From assembly GCF_000719335.1 (NCBI RefSeq), contig NZ_JOGB01000012.1:1-64000 (forward strand): a stretch of 64,000 nt of DNA, read 5' to 3'. Under the pieces are notes generated by a model. It saw only the letters and a program-made list of their open reading frames with translations. It was not told where the DNA came from and did no database searches. A program made the translations under genes and the position numbers. Positions 52,022-61,273 of this stretch are shown one piece after another. The stretch is from Streptomyces sp. NRRL S-87 (lineage in GTDB: Bacteria; Actinomycetota; Actinomycetes; Streptomycetales; Streptomycetaceae). Numbering within the stretch: the stretch's first letter is position 1; each line of letters begins with the position of its first letter.

Positions 52022-52085
52022 GTTCCGTCCCCCTACGGAGGGGCGCCGGGGCCCCGGCCGGGCGCGACACACGCCGCCCCGACCG

Positions 52086-53867
52086 TCAGGCCCCACACTC
52101 TAACGCCGCACAACTCCACAGGGCCGAGTCCCCGGCCGTCACCACGGATCCGGCGGCGGTCGGGGCCGGTTCAGGGCCGGCGCCCCCGGTGACCAGCAGC
52201 GCGAGGAGCACGGTGGCCGCCTCGCTCTGGAGGGTGCGGGCGGCCTGCTGGAGCCGCCGCGGGTCCGTGCCGGGCAGCGACAGGGCGAGGCACTCGGCGT
52301 CCGGACCGGTGGTGATCGGCACCGCCGCGCACACCGTGCCCAGTGCGTACTCCTGGAGGTCCAGCAGTGCCTCGCCGGGGCCGCGGGCGTCGAGCTGGTG
52401 GAAGAGCACCTGCTCGCTGGTGATGGTGTGGGCCGTGAGCCGGGCGATCTTGTGCCGGGCCAGGTGGTCCATGCGGCTGTCGTAGTCCAGCTGCGTCAGC
52501 AGGGCCTTCCCGACGGCCGAGGCGTGCGCGGCCGCGCGGAAGTCCACCCACTCCTCCACCACGGGGGCCGCGGGCCCGTCGGCGTACTGCGTGATGGCGA
52601 TCTCCCCGTCGGTGTAGCGGCTGACGTACACCGCGGCACCGACCGCGTCCCTGACCCAGGCGAGGGTCTCCTGGAGCCGGCCGACCCCGTTCTCGCCGGC
52701 GGCGCCGGCCAGCCGCAGCGCGGTGCCGGCGACGTACGCGTCGGGGCCGATGGGCGTGGCCAGGTTGGTCCGGACGAGCCGGCGCAGCACCTGGGCGAGC
52801 ATGAGCGGCGGGAGCTGGGTCTGCCGGGCGATCTGGACCAGGCTGACGCCGCCGGAGTACCGGTTGATCACCTCGAGGACGCGCAGCGCGCGGTGCACGG
52901 TGGTGAGGGCGGTCGGCGCGCACCTGTGCTCGGCCGTCCGCTCGGCGCCCTGGGTGAGCCGGGGGGCCCGCAGCGGCGCCGCCGACCAGGCGCTGGCGTC
53001 CCGGGTGAGCCGCCGCGGGTCGAGCCGGGCGCAGCGGGCCAGGGCGACGGCCAACTGCGGGCCGGGCAGCACGATCTCGCCCAGATCCGGGTCCTCCTCG
53101 GCGGCCAGGGCGGCCACGGCGCGGTACAGCGGGCCGGGCAGCCGGTGCCGGTCGCGGATCTGCTGGGAGGGGGCCGGGGCGGGCTGCCGGGGCAGGAAGG
53201 TGAGGTCCTGGGTGGTGATGGGGGGCGAGCTCCAGATGACCGAGGCGCCCAGTGCCTCCTCCAGGCGGTCCGGGACGGCGGGCGGGTCGGGCAGGCCGGG
53301 GTCCGCCTCCAGGGTCGCGGCCTGGTCGCGCCAGTGCCGGGCGGTGCTGACCTCGGCCCGCGAGAGGTGCAGCAGGTACAGGCACCGGGCGGCGGTGCGG
53401 GAGCCCGCCCCGGCGGCGTACTGGAACCAGAACTGCGCGCCCTCGAGCTTCCCCGAGAGGTGCAGCAGGCTGCCGAAGAGGAGGGCGGACGCCTGGCTGT
53501 GCGGCCAGGCGTCGGCGTCGAGGGCGACTTCGGTGAACTCCTCGCTGTCGACGACGTGCCAGGTCAGGGCGTCGAGGGCGCGGGCGGCCCGGACGTGGCA
53601 GGCGGCGTCGAGCACCAGGGCGTCGGCGACGGCGGGACAGGGCTCGGCCGTGCGCCGGCGGCCCCGACCGGACCGCTTGGCGGCGGCTCGGGCGCGGGCC
53701 GCGGCGGCGCGGTTGCGGTCGGCGACGACACGGCGGGCGATCCGGCGCCGGGCGGCGTCCTCGTCGTACCCCGCGTACTCCTCGGCGAGGACCTCGGCGT
53801 CGCGCAGGGCGACGGTCACTTCCCACAGCACGGTCGTCAGGTCCAGGTCCCGGGTCGTGTCGCTCAC
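52086..53867 (-). CDS. Large regulator with IclR-type C-terminal half
   Basis: 593 residues. The first about 310 are not assigned: Ala/Arg-rich start (ALRDAEVLAEEYAGYDEDAA), a helical SQASALLFGSLLHLSGKLEG region with TPR-like spacing, and ITTQDLTFLPRQPAPAP. The second half has an IclR winged HTH (VHRALRVLEVINRYSGGVSL, IARQTQLPPLMLAQVLRRLV) and effector domain (VYVSRYTDGEIAITQYADGP, AHASAVGKALLTQLDYDSRM). It overlaps the sigma-factor gene by 4 bp (GTGA) and is co-translated with it. No anti-sigma protein is evident; this protein may be the signal-responding partner. Ligand unknown. Confidence 0.7.
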   Translation of the reverse strand: MSDTTRDLDLTTVLWEVTVALRDAEVLAEEYAGYDEDAARRRIARRVVADRNRAAAARARAAAKRSGRGRRRTAEPCPAVADALVLDAACHVRAARALDALTWHVVDSEEFTEVALDADAWPHSQASALLFGSLLHLSGKLEGAQFWFQYAAGAGSRTAARCLYLLHLSRAEVSTARHWRDQAATLEADPGLPDPPAVPDRLEEALGASVIWSSPPITTQDLTFLPRQPAPAPSQQIRDRHRLPGPLYRAVAALAAEEDPDLGEIVLPGPQLAVALARCARLDPRRLTRDASAWSAAPLRAPRLTQGAERTAEHRCAPTALTTVHRALRVLEVINRYSGGVSLVQIARQTQLPPLMLAQVLRRLVRTNLATPIGPDAYVAGTALRLAGAAGENGVGRLQETLAWVRDAVGAAVYVSRYTDGEIAITQYADGPAAPVVEEWVDFRAAAHASAVGKALLTQLDYDSRMDHLARHKIARLTAHTITSEQVLFHQLDARGPGEALLDLQEYALGTVCAAVPITTGPDAECLALSLPGTDPRRLQQAARTLQSEAATVLLALLVTGGAGPEPAPTAAGSVVTAGDSALWSCAALECGA

Positions 53868-54442
53868 TGGTCCTTCTCCTCTCCGGCGGCCCAGTCGAGC
53901 CCGAATTTCCTGGACAGGGCACGGCGAGCGCCACGGATCTTGGAGCGGACCGCGGCGGTGCTGATGCCCATCATCTGCGCGACCCTGTCCTCGCTGTACC
54001 CGCCGAGGAAGGCGAGGAGGGCGATGTCGTAGTCGCGCTCCGGGAGTTCGGCGATGGCCGCGTAGAGGGCGAGTCTCGCTCCGTGGCGCTCGAAGGGTTG
54101 TTTGCCGGAACGCCTGAGGGCCGCGTACCAGGCGGTCTCCACCATGGCCGGGGATCTGCGCAGCAGGACCAGTCTGCGTTCCACGTGCTCGCGGAGCACC
54201 GACCAGGCGAAGCCGTGCAGACTCGACTCCCGCAGGGCCTGGGGCCAGACCTTGAGGAGGAAGGTGAAGACGTCGTCCACCACGTCGTCGGCGTCCTCGC
54301 GGTTGCCGAGCTGGAGGTGGGCGTAGCACAGGTAGGCGCGGTGGTGCTGGGAGTGGAACGCCGTGTACTCCACAGGCAGGACTCCCACCAGTTCGTTGGA
54401 GACCGTCTGGTCCCCGGAAGGGTCGAACTCACCTTCGCTCAT
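53864..54442 (-). CDS. Sigma-70 family (ECF-like) RNA polymerase sigma factor
   Basis: 192 residues. Region 2 is AFHSQHHRAYLCYAHLQLGN with ADDVVDDVFTFLLKVWPQAL; region 4 is LPERDYDIALLAFLGGYSED with RVAQMMGISTAAVRSKIRGA, a full HTH. No sigma region 1 or 3 is present, which is the ECF layout. It forms an overlapping pair with the IclR-type regulator. GGGGGA sits five bases before the ATG. A small ORF overlaps its start and may be coupled to it. Confidence 0.85.
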   Translation of the reverse strand: MSEGEFDPSGDQTVSNELVGVLPVEYTAFHSQHHRAYLCYAHLQLGNREDADDVVDDVFTFLLKVWPQALRESSLHGFAWSVLREHVERRLVLLRRSPAMVETAWYAALRRSGKQPFERHGARLALYAAIAELPERDYDIALLAFLGGYSEDRVAQMMGISTAAVRSKIRGARRALSRKFGLDWAAGEEKDQ

Positions 54443-54558
54443 GCGTTCCCCCACGGCTGACCGCTGGCGCCGCCGGCCGACGCGACGACTTCCTGACTAA
54501 CGAACGACTGGCGCGGGGTTACGGCTATGGGCACGAAGGCGTACTCGACAAGATCCAC
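54439..54558 (-). CDS. Possible small ORF coupled to the sigma factor
   Basis: 39 codons beginning GTG and ending in an ATGA overlap with the sigma-factor start. GAAGGA lies 11 bases upstream. The peptide (VDLVEYAFVPIAVTPRQSF...) has no known family, and its codon third positions are less GC-biased than neighbours. It could be a leader peptide or small protein, or chance. The remaining 54559-54769 stretch looks like promoter DNA for the adjacent genes. Confidence 0.3.
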   Translation of the reverse strand: MDLVEYAFVPIAVTPRQSFVSQEVVASAGGASGQPWGNA

Positions 54559-54769
54559 GATGACGCGAATCCTTCCCGTGGCACATGGTGCGATGGCCGG
54601 GCCTGCCTGCCCCCAGGTACGGCAGCCGGAGAGTGGAACTGCTCTCACGCACTAGCCAACAGGAAACCGGCCTCTTGGTGAGGGCCGTCCTTCACAATTC
54701 TTCGGAAGCTGGCGCACCGGCGCGCGTACGCGCCCCCTTCCGCCCGCGCGCGCTCCTCCCCCGGTGTCG

Positions 54770-55486
54770 TCAGAGGTCGCGGTCGCCGGGGGCGACCAGG
54801 CCGGTCTCGTACGCGAGTACGACGGCCTGGGCGCGGTCGCGCAGGGACAGCTTCGCGAAGATCCGGGCGACGTGGGTCTTCACGGTGGCCTCGCTGAGCG
54901 TCAGGTAGGCGGCCAGTTCGGTGTTGGACAGCCCCCGGCCGAGGAGGGCGAGGACCTCCCGCTCGCGGGGGGTGAGGCGGGCGAGGTCGCGGTGGTCGGC
55001 CGGGGCCGGGACGGGGGCGCCGGCGGCGAAGCGCTCCACCAGGCGCCGGGTGATGGAGGGCGCGAGCAGGGCGTCGCCGGTGCCGACCAGGCGGACCGCG
55101 GCGGCGAGGTGGTCCGAGGTCACGTCCTTGAGCAGGAAGCCGCTGGCGCCGGCGGCGAGGGCCGCGTAGACGTACTGGTCGAGGTCGAAGGTGGTCAGCA
55201 TGACGACCCGGCAGGAGGGGTCCTCGGCGAGGATGCGGCGGGCCGCCTCCAGGCCGTCCATGCCGGGCATGCGGATGTCGAGCAGGACGACGTCGGGGCG
55301 CAGCCGGCGGACCTCCTCGACCGCGGCGGCCCCGTCGGCGGCCTCGCCGACGACGTCGATGCCGCGGGCGGTGAGGATCAGCCGGAACCCGGTGCGGACG
55401 AGCTCCTGGTCGTCGGCGATGACCACGCGCGGCCCCGGCCCGGCCGCCACCGCGGAGCCGGAGCCCGGTGCGTGAGGGGCCGTCAT
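54770..55486 (-). CDS. LuxR-type two-component response regulator
   Basis: 238 residues. The receiver starts RVVIADDQELVRTGFRLILT; the phosphoacceptor Asp is in RPDVVLLDIRMPGMDGLEAA near residue 75, with the conserved Lys in GFLLKDVTSD. The LuxR HTH at the end is LTPREREVLALLGRGLSNTE with ATVKTHVARIFAKL. It overlaps the kinase stop by 4 bp, forming a NarL-type pair. Confidence 0.92.
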   Translation of the reverse strand: MTAPHAPGSGSAVAAGPGPRVVIADDQELVRTGFRLILTARGIDVVGEAADGAAAVEEVRRLRPDVVLLDIRMPGMDGLEAARRILAEDPSCRVVMLTTFDLDQYVYAALAAGASGFLLKDVTSDHLAAAVRLVGTGDALLAPSITRRLVERFAAGAPVPAPADHRDLARLTPREREVLALLGRGLSNTELAAYLTLSEATVKTHVARIFAKLSLRDRAQAVVLAYETGLVAPGDRDL

Positions 55487-56454
55487 GGGCCGTCCAGGGG
55501 TATGCGGGCGCGGACGCGGAAGCCGCCGCCGAGCCGGCGCCGGGCGTCGAGCTCGCCGCCGTAGACGGCCACCCGCTCCCGCAGACCGAGCAGGCCCCGC
55601 CCCGTCCCGGTGGGGCAGGCGCCAGTGCCGTCCCTGTCGCCCGGGCGTACGCCCGAGGACGTGCCCGGGACGGGGGCCGCGGCCGGGACGGAGCCCGCCA
55701 CCGCCGCGGCGCCGGCGCCCGCCGCGGAGCGGGCGCCCGCCGTCCCCGCCACGGCGGCCACCACGGACGGCCCGGCCACCGGCTCCGTGAGGACGCTGGG
55801 CCCCGTGTTGAGGACCTCGACCCGGAGCCAGCGCTCCGCGTAACGGACCGTCACCTCGGCCTTCACCCCGTCTCCGTGCTTGAGCGCGTTCGTCAGCGCC
55901 TCCTGGACGATCCGGTACGCCGTCGCGTCGATGCCCTCCGGGAGCGGCCGCGGCTCGCCGGACATGCGGACCTCCACCGGCAGCCCGGCGAAGGCGAACC
56001 GGTCGACGAGCCGGCTGAGCCGGGCCAGGCTCGGCTGCGGCTCGGCCACCAGGTCCCGCCCGCCCTCCACCACACCGTCGGTGCCGTCCTGGGCGGGCGC
56101 GAGCAGGCCCAGCAGGTGGCGCAGTTCGGTCATCGCGCTCCGTCCGGCCGTCTCCACCGCCAGCATCGCGGCCGCGGCCTGGTCCGGCAGGGTGGTGAGA
56201 ACCTCGCGCGCGGCGCCGGCCTGCACCACCATCAGGCTCACGTTGTGGCTGACGATGTCGTGGAGTTCGGCGGCTATCCGGGCGCGCTCGGCGTCCACCG
56301 CGGCCGCCGCCGCGCTCTCCCGCTCGCGCTCCAACCGCCAGCCGCGCTCCTCCACGGCCACCCGGTACAGCCGTCGGGCCCGCACCAGCGCGGTGCCGAA
56401 CGCTCCGGCCGCGACGCACGCCAGCACCAGCGCGACGACCAGCAGGCCCGTCAT
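55483..56454 (-). CDS. Sensor histidine kinase (NarL-type, HisKA_3)
   Basis: 323 residues. One N-terminal membrane helix (LLVVALVLACVAAGAFGTAL) and little sensor domain. The dimerisation/phosphoacceptor is RARIAAELHDIVSHNVSLMV with His near residue 66. The ATPase has the N-box RIVQEALTNALKHGDG and the G2 box GTGRGLLGLRERVAVYGG. An Ala/Gly/Pro-rich insert of about 60 residues sits between the G1-like VEVLNTGPS and the G2 box. It pairs with the LuxR regulator. Its divergent ABC genes may be its target or its sensor. Confidence 0.88.
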   Translation of the reverse strand: MTGLLVVALVLACVAAGAFGTALVRARRLYRVAVEERGWRLERERESAAAAAVDAERARIAAELHDIVSHNVSLMVVQAGAAREVLTTLPDQAAAAMLAVETAGRSAMTELRHLLGLLAPAQDGTDGVVEGGRDLVAEPQPSLARLSRLVDRFAFAGLPVEVRMSGEPRPLPEGIDATAYRIVQEALTNALKHGDGVKAEVTVRYAERWLRVEVLNTGPSVLTEPVAGPSVVAAVAGTAGARSAAGAGAAAVAGSVPAAAPVPGTSSGVRPGDRDGTGACPTGTGRGLLGLRERVAVYGGELDARRRLGGGFRVRARIPLDGP

Positions 56455-56635
56455 GACGCCACCCCCTCCGGTGCTCCCCCGTCGTCCGACCCGAAGCGGC
56501 CGGACGCCCCGCCACCAGCCTCTCAGGCCGGACCAAGATCCGCATCCCTCCCCGGATGCAGGTGCGTACATCCCCGGTATGACGACCCCCGAGGGTTACA
56601 TCGCCGGGCCGACGCACCGGCTCCGCACGGCACTT

Positions 56636-56641
56636 TAGGTT
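56636..56641 (+). promoter_or_regulatory. -10 box TAGGTT for a likely leaderless ABC operon mRNA
   Basis: TAGGTT ends six bases before the ATG and no Shine-Dalgarno intervenes. Confidence 0.5.
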
Positions 56642-56647
56642 CGGGGC

Positions 56648-57457
56648 ATGACAACAGATCACGGGAGCGAGCCGCAGGTCGTCGTACGACTGGAGGGCGT
56701 GCACAAGGAGTTCGGTGACGCCAGGGCGCTGGCCGGGCTGGACCTGGAGGTCCGGGCCGGGGAGGCGGTGGCCGTCATGGGCCCGTCGGGGTGCGGGAAG
56801 TCCACCCTCCTGAACATGGTCGCCGGACTGGACCGGGCCACCTCGGGCACCGTCCGGGTGCACGGCCAGGAGCTCGGGGACCTCGGCGAGACCGGTCTGG
56901 CCCTGTTCCGCCGCCGGCACATCGGCATGATCTTCCAGTTCTTCAACCTGATCGACGACCTGTCCGCCCTGGACAACGTGGCGCTGGCCGCGCAGTTGAC
57001 CGGTACCTCGGCGCGCCAGGCCCGGCGCCGGGCGCTGGAGCTCCTGGACGAACTCGGCGTCGCCGGGCGCCGGGACACCTACCCGGGCGCGCTCAGCGGC
57101 GGCGAGCGCCAGCGCGTCGCGGTGGCGCGGGCCCTGATGAACCGGCCGGCCCTGCTGTTGGCCGACGAGCCGACCGGTGCGCTGGACAGCCGCTCGGGCG
57201 AGCAGGTGATGGACCTGCTCATCGACCTCAACCAGATCGGCCAGACACTGCTGATCGTCACGCACGACCCGAAGCTGGCGGCCCGGTGCGCCAGCCGGCT
57301 GGTGGAGATGGCGGACGGCCGGGTGGTACGCGAGCGCACGCTGGACGGTCCCTACTCCGTGCCCGGCCCCGGTCCGGCCGACTCCGTGCACGGCCCCGGC
57401 GCAGCCGGGCCCGCGGGCGCCGCCGGCGCGGCCCTCTCCTCGGGAGCGGGCGCGTGA
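56648..57457 (+). CDS. ABC transporter ATP-binding protein (MacB/LolD-like)
   Basis: 269 residues. Walker A MGPSGCGKSTLLNMVAGLDR near residue 40; Q-loop IGMIFQFFNLIDDLSALDNV; signature LSGGERQRVAVARALMNRPA; Walker B LLADEPTGALDSRSG; LLIVTHDPKLAARCASRLVE. A Pro/Gly/Ala tail of about 35 residues ends the protein. The set is typical of the LolD/MacB group that pairs with FtsX-type permeases. It is probably leaderless and divergent from the two-component system. Confidence 0.92.
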   Translation: MTTDHGSEPQVVVRLEGVHKEFGDARALAGLDLEVRAGEAVAVMGPSGCGKSTLLNMVAGLDRATSGTVRVHGQELGDLGETGLALFRRRHIGMIFQFFNLIDDLSALDNVALAAQLTGTSARQARRRALELLDELGVAGRRDTYPGALSGGERQRVAVARALMNRPALLLADEPTGALDSRSGEQVMDLLIDLNQIGQTLLIVTHDPKLAARCASRLVEMADGRVVRERTLDGPYSVPGPGPADSVHGPGAAGPAGAAGAALSSGAGA

Positions 57458-59757
57458 GCGCCGTGTGGCGGGCCGCGCGGGCGGCCGTGCGCCGGCGCCG
57501 GGTCCAGACGGTCGTGATCGCCCTGGTCGTACTGTGCTCGTCCACGACCGTCCTGCTCGCCCTCGCCCTGGTCGGCGCCGCCTCGGCCCCCTTCGACCAG
57601 GCCTTCGCCGCGCAGCGCGGCGCCCACGCCCTAGTGGTGTTCGACGCCTCGAAGGCGCCGCCGGACCGGATCGCCCGGACCTCGCGCGCAGGGGGTGTCG
57701 AGGCGGCGGCCGGGCCGTTCGGCCAGGCCGGTGTCGAGGTGCCCGAGCCCTGGATGTACATGTCGGCCGGGACGCTGACCGTGGTGGGCCGACCCGGTCC
57801 GGGCGGCCCGGTGGACCGGGTGCAGGTGCTGGTGGGCCGGTGGGCGCGGGCCCCCGGGGAGATCGTCGTCGCCTGGGACGTGCCCGGCACCCCCGACCGG
57901 TCGCTCCTGGGGTCGCGGCTGGACGCCCCGGGCGTACCGCCGCTGCGCGTCGTCGGCTTCGCGACCAGCATGAGCAAGTCGGCGAGCGCCTGGGTGACGC
58001 CCGGTCAGCTGGCGGCGCTGCACCCGCGTTCGGCGCAGATGCTGTACCGGTTCACGGACGCGGACTCGGAGCGCGCCGTGCACGGGGCGGTGGCGGCGGC
58101 GACCCGGGGCCTGCCGGCCGGGGCCGTCACGGCGAGCCGCTCGTACCTCACGCTGAGGCAGGCCTTCTCGGCGACGGCCGACGCGTACCTGCCCTTCGTG
58201 TCGCTCTTCGGTGTGCTCGGGCTGCTGGTGTCGGTCCTGATCGTGGGCAACGTGGTCAGCGGCGCGGTGGTGTCCGGCCACCGGCACATCGGGGTGCTCA
58301 AGGCGCTCGGCTTCACCCCCAACCAGGTGGTCGCGGTCTACCTGCTGATGGTGTCGATCCCGGCGGTGCTGGGGTGTGTCCTGGGCTCCCTGCTCGGCGG
58401 CGCCCTCGCCGGGCCCTTCGTGCGCATCGCGTTCAGCGGGATCGACACGGGCGTGGCGACGATCGGGGTGGGCCCCTGGCCGGCCGTCGCCTGCCTGCTG
58501 GGGATGCCGCTGCTGGTGGCCGTCGCGGCACTGGTGCCGGCGCTGCGGGCACACCGGCTGCCGGCGGCCCGGGCCATCACGGCCGGCAGCGCGCCGGGCA
58601 CCGGGCGGGGCCTGCGCGTGCAGCGGTTCCTCAGCGGTACGCCGCTGCCCCGCGCCGTGAGCCTCGGGCTGGGGCAGCCGTTCGCCCGGCCCGGCCGGTC
58701 GCTCCTCACGCTGGCCGCGATCGCGCTCGGCGTGACGACGGTGACCGTGACCACGGGTCTGACCGGCACGATGACGGCCTTCGCCGACCTGGGCCGGGGA
58801 TTCGGCGGCCCGGGGGTGTACGTCAGCGCGGACCCGTCCGCGCACGACCACCCCGCCCCGCGGCTGGGCGACCTCGCCACGGAGCAGCGGCTGCGGGCCC
58901 TCGGGGCACGGCGGGTCGTCGCGCGGGCCTTCAGCCGGGTACGGCTGGCCGGGCTGCCCGGCGAGTACTTCGCCGACTTCTACCGCGGGGACACGGCCGT
59001 CTTCGAGCGGGGTGTCGTCGAGGGCCGCTGGCCCACCGGGCTCGGCGAGGTGGCGGCCGGGCCGGCCTTCCTCACCCAGCGGGGGCTGTCGGTCGGGGGC
59101 CGCACCACGCTGGAGGTGGGCGGGCGCCGGATGCCGGTGACGGTGGTGGGCCGGGTGATCGAGGGCAACGCGAAGTCCGTTTCGTCGGACTGGCGGACCC
59201 TCCAGGCGCTGCTGCCGGGGGCCCGGGCGATCGAGTACAAGGTGCAGCTCGCGCCGGGGGCGGACGCGGCGGCGTACGTGGCGGCCGTACGGGCGGTGGA
59301 TCCCGGGCTGCGGCCGGAGGCGACCTCGACCGGGAACACGGCCACGGCGACCGTGGTGGGCTTCTCCGCCGTCTTCTCCGTCCTGCTGGCCACGGTGGCC
59401 GCCCTCGGTGTGTTCAACACGGTGCTGCTGGGCACGCGCGAGCGGCGCCGCGACCTCGGGATGCTGAAGTCCATCGGCATGACCCCGCGTCAGGTGGTCC
59501 TCATGACGGTGACGTCGGTGACGGGTCCGGGGGTGGTCGGCGGGCTGCTGGGGATCCCGCTGGGGATGGCCGCGCACCGACTCCTCGTGGACCACGTGGG
59601 GATCGTGGACTTCCCCGGGTGGATGAAGGACGTCTGGCACGCCCCGCAGCTCGCGGGGATGCTGCTGGCGGGCGTGGGGATCGCGGTGCTCGGGGCCCTG
59701 GTGCCGGCCCGGTCGGCGGCGCGGCTGACGATCGCCCGGGTGCTCCACAACGAATAG
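57454..59757 (+). CDS. FtsX-type ABC permease (MacB-like, two-module)
   Basis: 767 residues and about eight to nine membrane helices in two FtsX modules. First anchor VVIALVVLCSSTTVLLALAL, a large extracytoplasmic domain, then FVSLFGVLGLLVSVLIVGNV and YLLMVSIPAVLGCVLGSLLG. The second module has SLLTLAAIALGVTTVTVTTG, a second outer domain and SAVFSVLLATVAALGVFNTV with LGMLKSIGMTPRQVVLMTVT. These systems transmit force or export lipids and peptides rather than import. The GTG overlaps the ATPase stop by 4 bp. With the adjacent kinase/regulator it resembles Bce-like antimicrobial sensing modules. Confidence 0.9.
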   Translation: MSAVWRAARAAVRRRRVQTVVIALVVLCSSTTVLLALALVGAASAPFDQAFAAQRGAHALVVFDASKAPPDRIARTSRAGGVEAAAGPFGQAGVEVPEPWMYMSAGTLTVVGRPGPGGPVDRVQVLVGRWARAPGEIVVAWDVPGTPDRSLLGSRLDAPGVPPLRVVGFATSMSKSASAWVTPGQLAALHPRSAQMLYRFTDADSERAVHGAVAAATRGLPAGAVTASRSYLTLRQAFSATADAYLPFVSLFGVLGLLVSVLIVGNVVSGAVVSGHRHIGVLKALGFTPNQVVAVYLLMVSIPAVLGCVLGSLLGGALAGPFVRIAFSGIDTGVATIGVGPWPAVACLLGMPLLVAVAALVPALRAHRLPAARAITAGSAPGTGRGLRVQRFLSGTPLPRAVSLGLGQPFARPGRSLLTLAAIALGVTTVTVTTGLTGTMTAFADLGRGFGGPGVYVSADPSAHDHPAPRLGDLATEQRLRALGARRVVARAFSRVRLAGLPGEYFADFYRGDTAVFERGVVEGRWPTGLGEVAAGPAFLTQRGLSVGGRTTLEVGGRRMPVTVVGRVIEGNAKSVSSDWRTLQALLPGARAIEYKVQLAPGADAAAYVAAVRAVDPGLRPEATSTGNTATATVVGFSAVFSVLLATVAALGVFNTVLLGTRERRRDLGMLKSIGMTPRQVVLMTVTSVTGPGVVGGLLGIPLGMAAHRLLVDHVGIVDFPGWMKDVWHAPQLAGMLLAGVGIAVLGALVPARSAARLTIARVLHNE

Positions 59758-59871
59758 GCACCGGCCGGCGGACGGGCTCCACGACCCGGACGTCCGCCAC
59801 GGCCGTCGGGGCGGCGCTCGGGGCGGTCGCAGTTCCGCCGCCGCGCCGGCGATCGCCGGCGGCCCCCTCCG

Positions 59872-59906
59872 GTTCCCCCGGGCGGTTTGGCGCCGCTCGG
59901 GGGAAC
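59872..59906. terminator. Stem-loop between the ABC permease and the P450 gene
   Basis: A 14-bp stem with one mismatch (GTTCCCCCGGGCGG / CCGCTCGGGGGAAC) and a 7-base loop, 115 bases after the permease stop. Confidence 0.6.
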
Positions 59907-60029
59907 TCGGGTGGTTTGGCCGGAACTCGTATGGGCCAGATAGGTGCCTGAGGCATGTAATGGACGGGCGAGCCGGTGCCGCTCCCCGCACGGCCGGCGC
60001 CGGAGGACCAGCACCTGCGAGGTAGTCCG

Positions 60030-61259
60030 ATGACGGAGATGACGGAACCGAAGGAACTGACGGAGACGGAGACCGCCCCGGCCGTCCCGTTCCCCGCGAC
60101 CCGTACCTGTCCCTACCACCCGCCCACCGCCTACCGCTCCCTGCGCGAGGGCCCCCCGCTCTCCCGCGTGACCCTCTTCGACGGGCGCACCGTCTGGGCG
60201 GTCACCGGCCACGCCCGGGCCCGCGCACTGCTCACGGACGCGCGCCTGTCCACCGACCGCGAGAACCCGGACTTCCCGATCACCTCGGCCCGCTTCAAGG
60301 CCCTCACCTTCCGGCGCACCGCCCTGCTCGGGGTGGACGACCCGGAGCACAACGCCCAGCGGCGCATGCTGATCCCCAGCTTCACGCTGAAGCGGACCGC
60401 CGCGCTGCGGCCCCGGATCCAGGAGACCGTGGACCGTCTCGTCGACGCCATGGTCGCCCGCGGCCCGGGCGCGGAACTGGTCGGCGACTTCGCCCTGCCC
60501 GTGCCGTCCATGGTGATCTGCGCGCTGCTCGGGGTGCCGTACGAGGACCACGACTTCTTCGAGGGCGAGTCCCGCCGGCTGCTGCGCGGGCCGACGACGC
60601 ACGACGTGACGGCGGCCCGGGACGCCATCAACGACTACCTGCGCGAGCTGATCGGCCGCAAGCGCGCCGAGCCCGGCGAGGGCCTGCTGGACGAGCTGAT
60701 CGCCCAGCGGTTGGAGACCGGCGGGACGGACGTCGAGGAGCTCGTGGCGCTGGCCGCGATCCTGCTGGTGGCGGGGCACGAGACCACCGCGAACATGATC
60801 TCCCTCGGTACCTTCACCCTGCTGCGCCATCCCGATCGGCTGGCCGAGCTGCGGGCCGATCCGGCCCTGGTCGGCGAGGTGGTGGAGGAGCTGATGCGGT
60901 TCCTGTCCATCGCGGACGGCATGCTGCGGGTGGCCACCGCACCGATCGAGGTCGACGGGACGGTGATCCGGCCGGGCGACGGGGTGGTCTTCCCCACCTC
61001 GGTCATCAACCGCGACGCCACGGTGTACGCCGACCCGGACGCCCTGGACTGGCACCGGCCGACCCGGCACCACCTGGCGTTCGGCTTCGGCATCCACCAG
61101 TGCCTGGGACAGAACCTGGCACGGGCCGAGATGGAGATCGCCCTGGGCACGCTGTTCGAACGGCTGCCGGGCCTGCGGCTGGCGGCCGACCCGGACGCGA
61201 TCCCCTTCAAGCCGGGCGACACGATCCAGGGGATGCTCGAACTCCCCGTGACCTGGTGA
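60030..61259 (+). CDS. Cytochrome P450 (CYP105-like)
   Basis: 409 residues. I-helix LVAGHETTANMISLGTFTLL (AGHETT) near residue 248; ExxR in VVEELMRFLS; heme loop HHLAFGFGIHQCLGQNLARA with the Cys thiolate near residue 357. ATRTCPYHPPTAYRSLREGP and LTDARLSTDRENPDFP are near the front. The set is typical of Streptomyces CYP105 and close relatives, which oxidise varied small molecules. The next gene is its ferredoxin. GCGAGGTAG lies before the ATG. Confidence 0.92.
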   Translation: MTEMTEPKELTETETAPAVPFPATRTCPYHPPTAYRSLREGPPLSRVTLFDGRTVWAVTGHARARALLTDARLSTDRENPDFPITSARFKALTFRRTALLGVDDPEHNAQRRMLIPSFTLKRTAALRPRIQETVDRLVDAMVARGPGAELVGDFALPVPSMVICALLGVPYEDHDFFEGESRRLLRGPTTHDVTAARDAINDYLRELIGRKRAEPGEGLLDELIAQRLETGGTDVEELVALAAILLVAGHETTANMISLGTFTLLRHPDRLAELRADPALVGEVVEELMRFLSIADGMLRVATAPIEVDGTVIRPGDGVVFPTSVINRDATVYADPDALDWHRPTRHHLAFGFGIHQCLGQNLARAEMEIALGTLFERLPGLRLAADPDAIPFKPGDTIQGMLELPVTW

Positions 61260-61273
61260 GGGGCAGGAGCGCC

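Noticed and set aside
59930..59965. TAGGTG box as a leaderless promoter for a gene before the P450
   Set aside because: The nearby ATG (ATGTAATGG) closes at once; no product.
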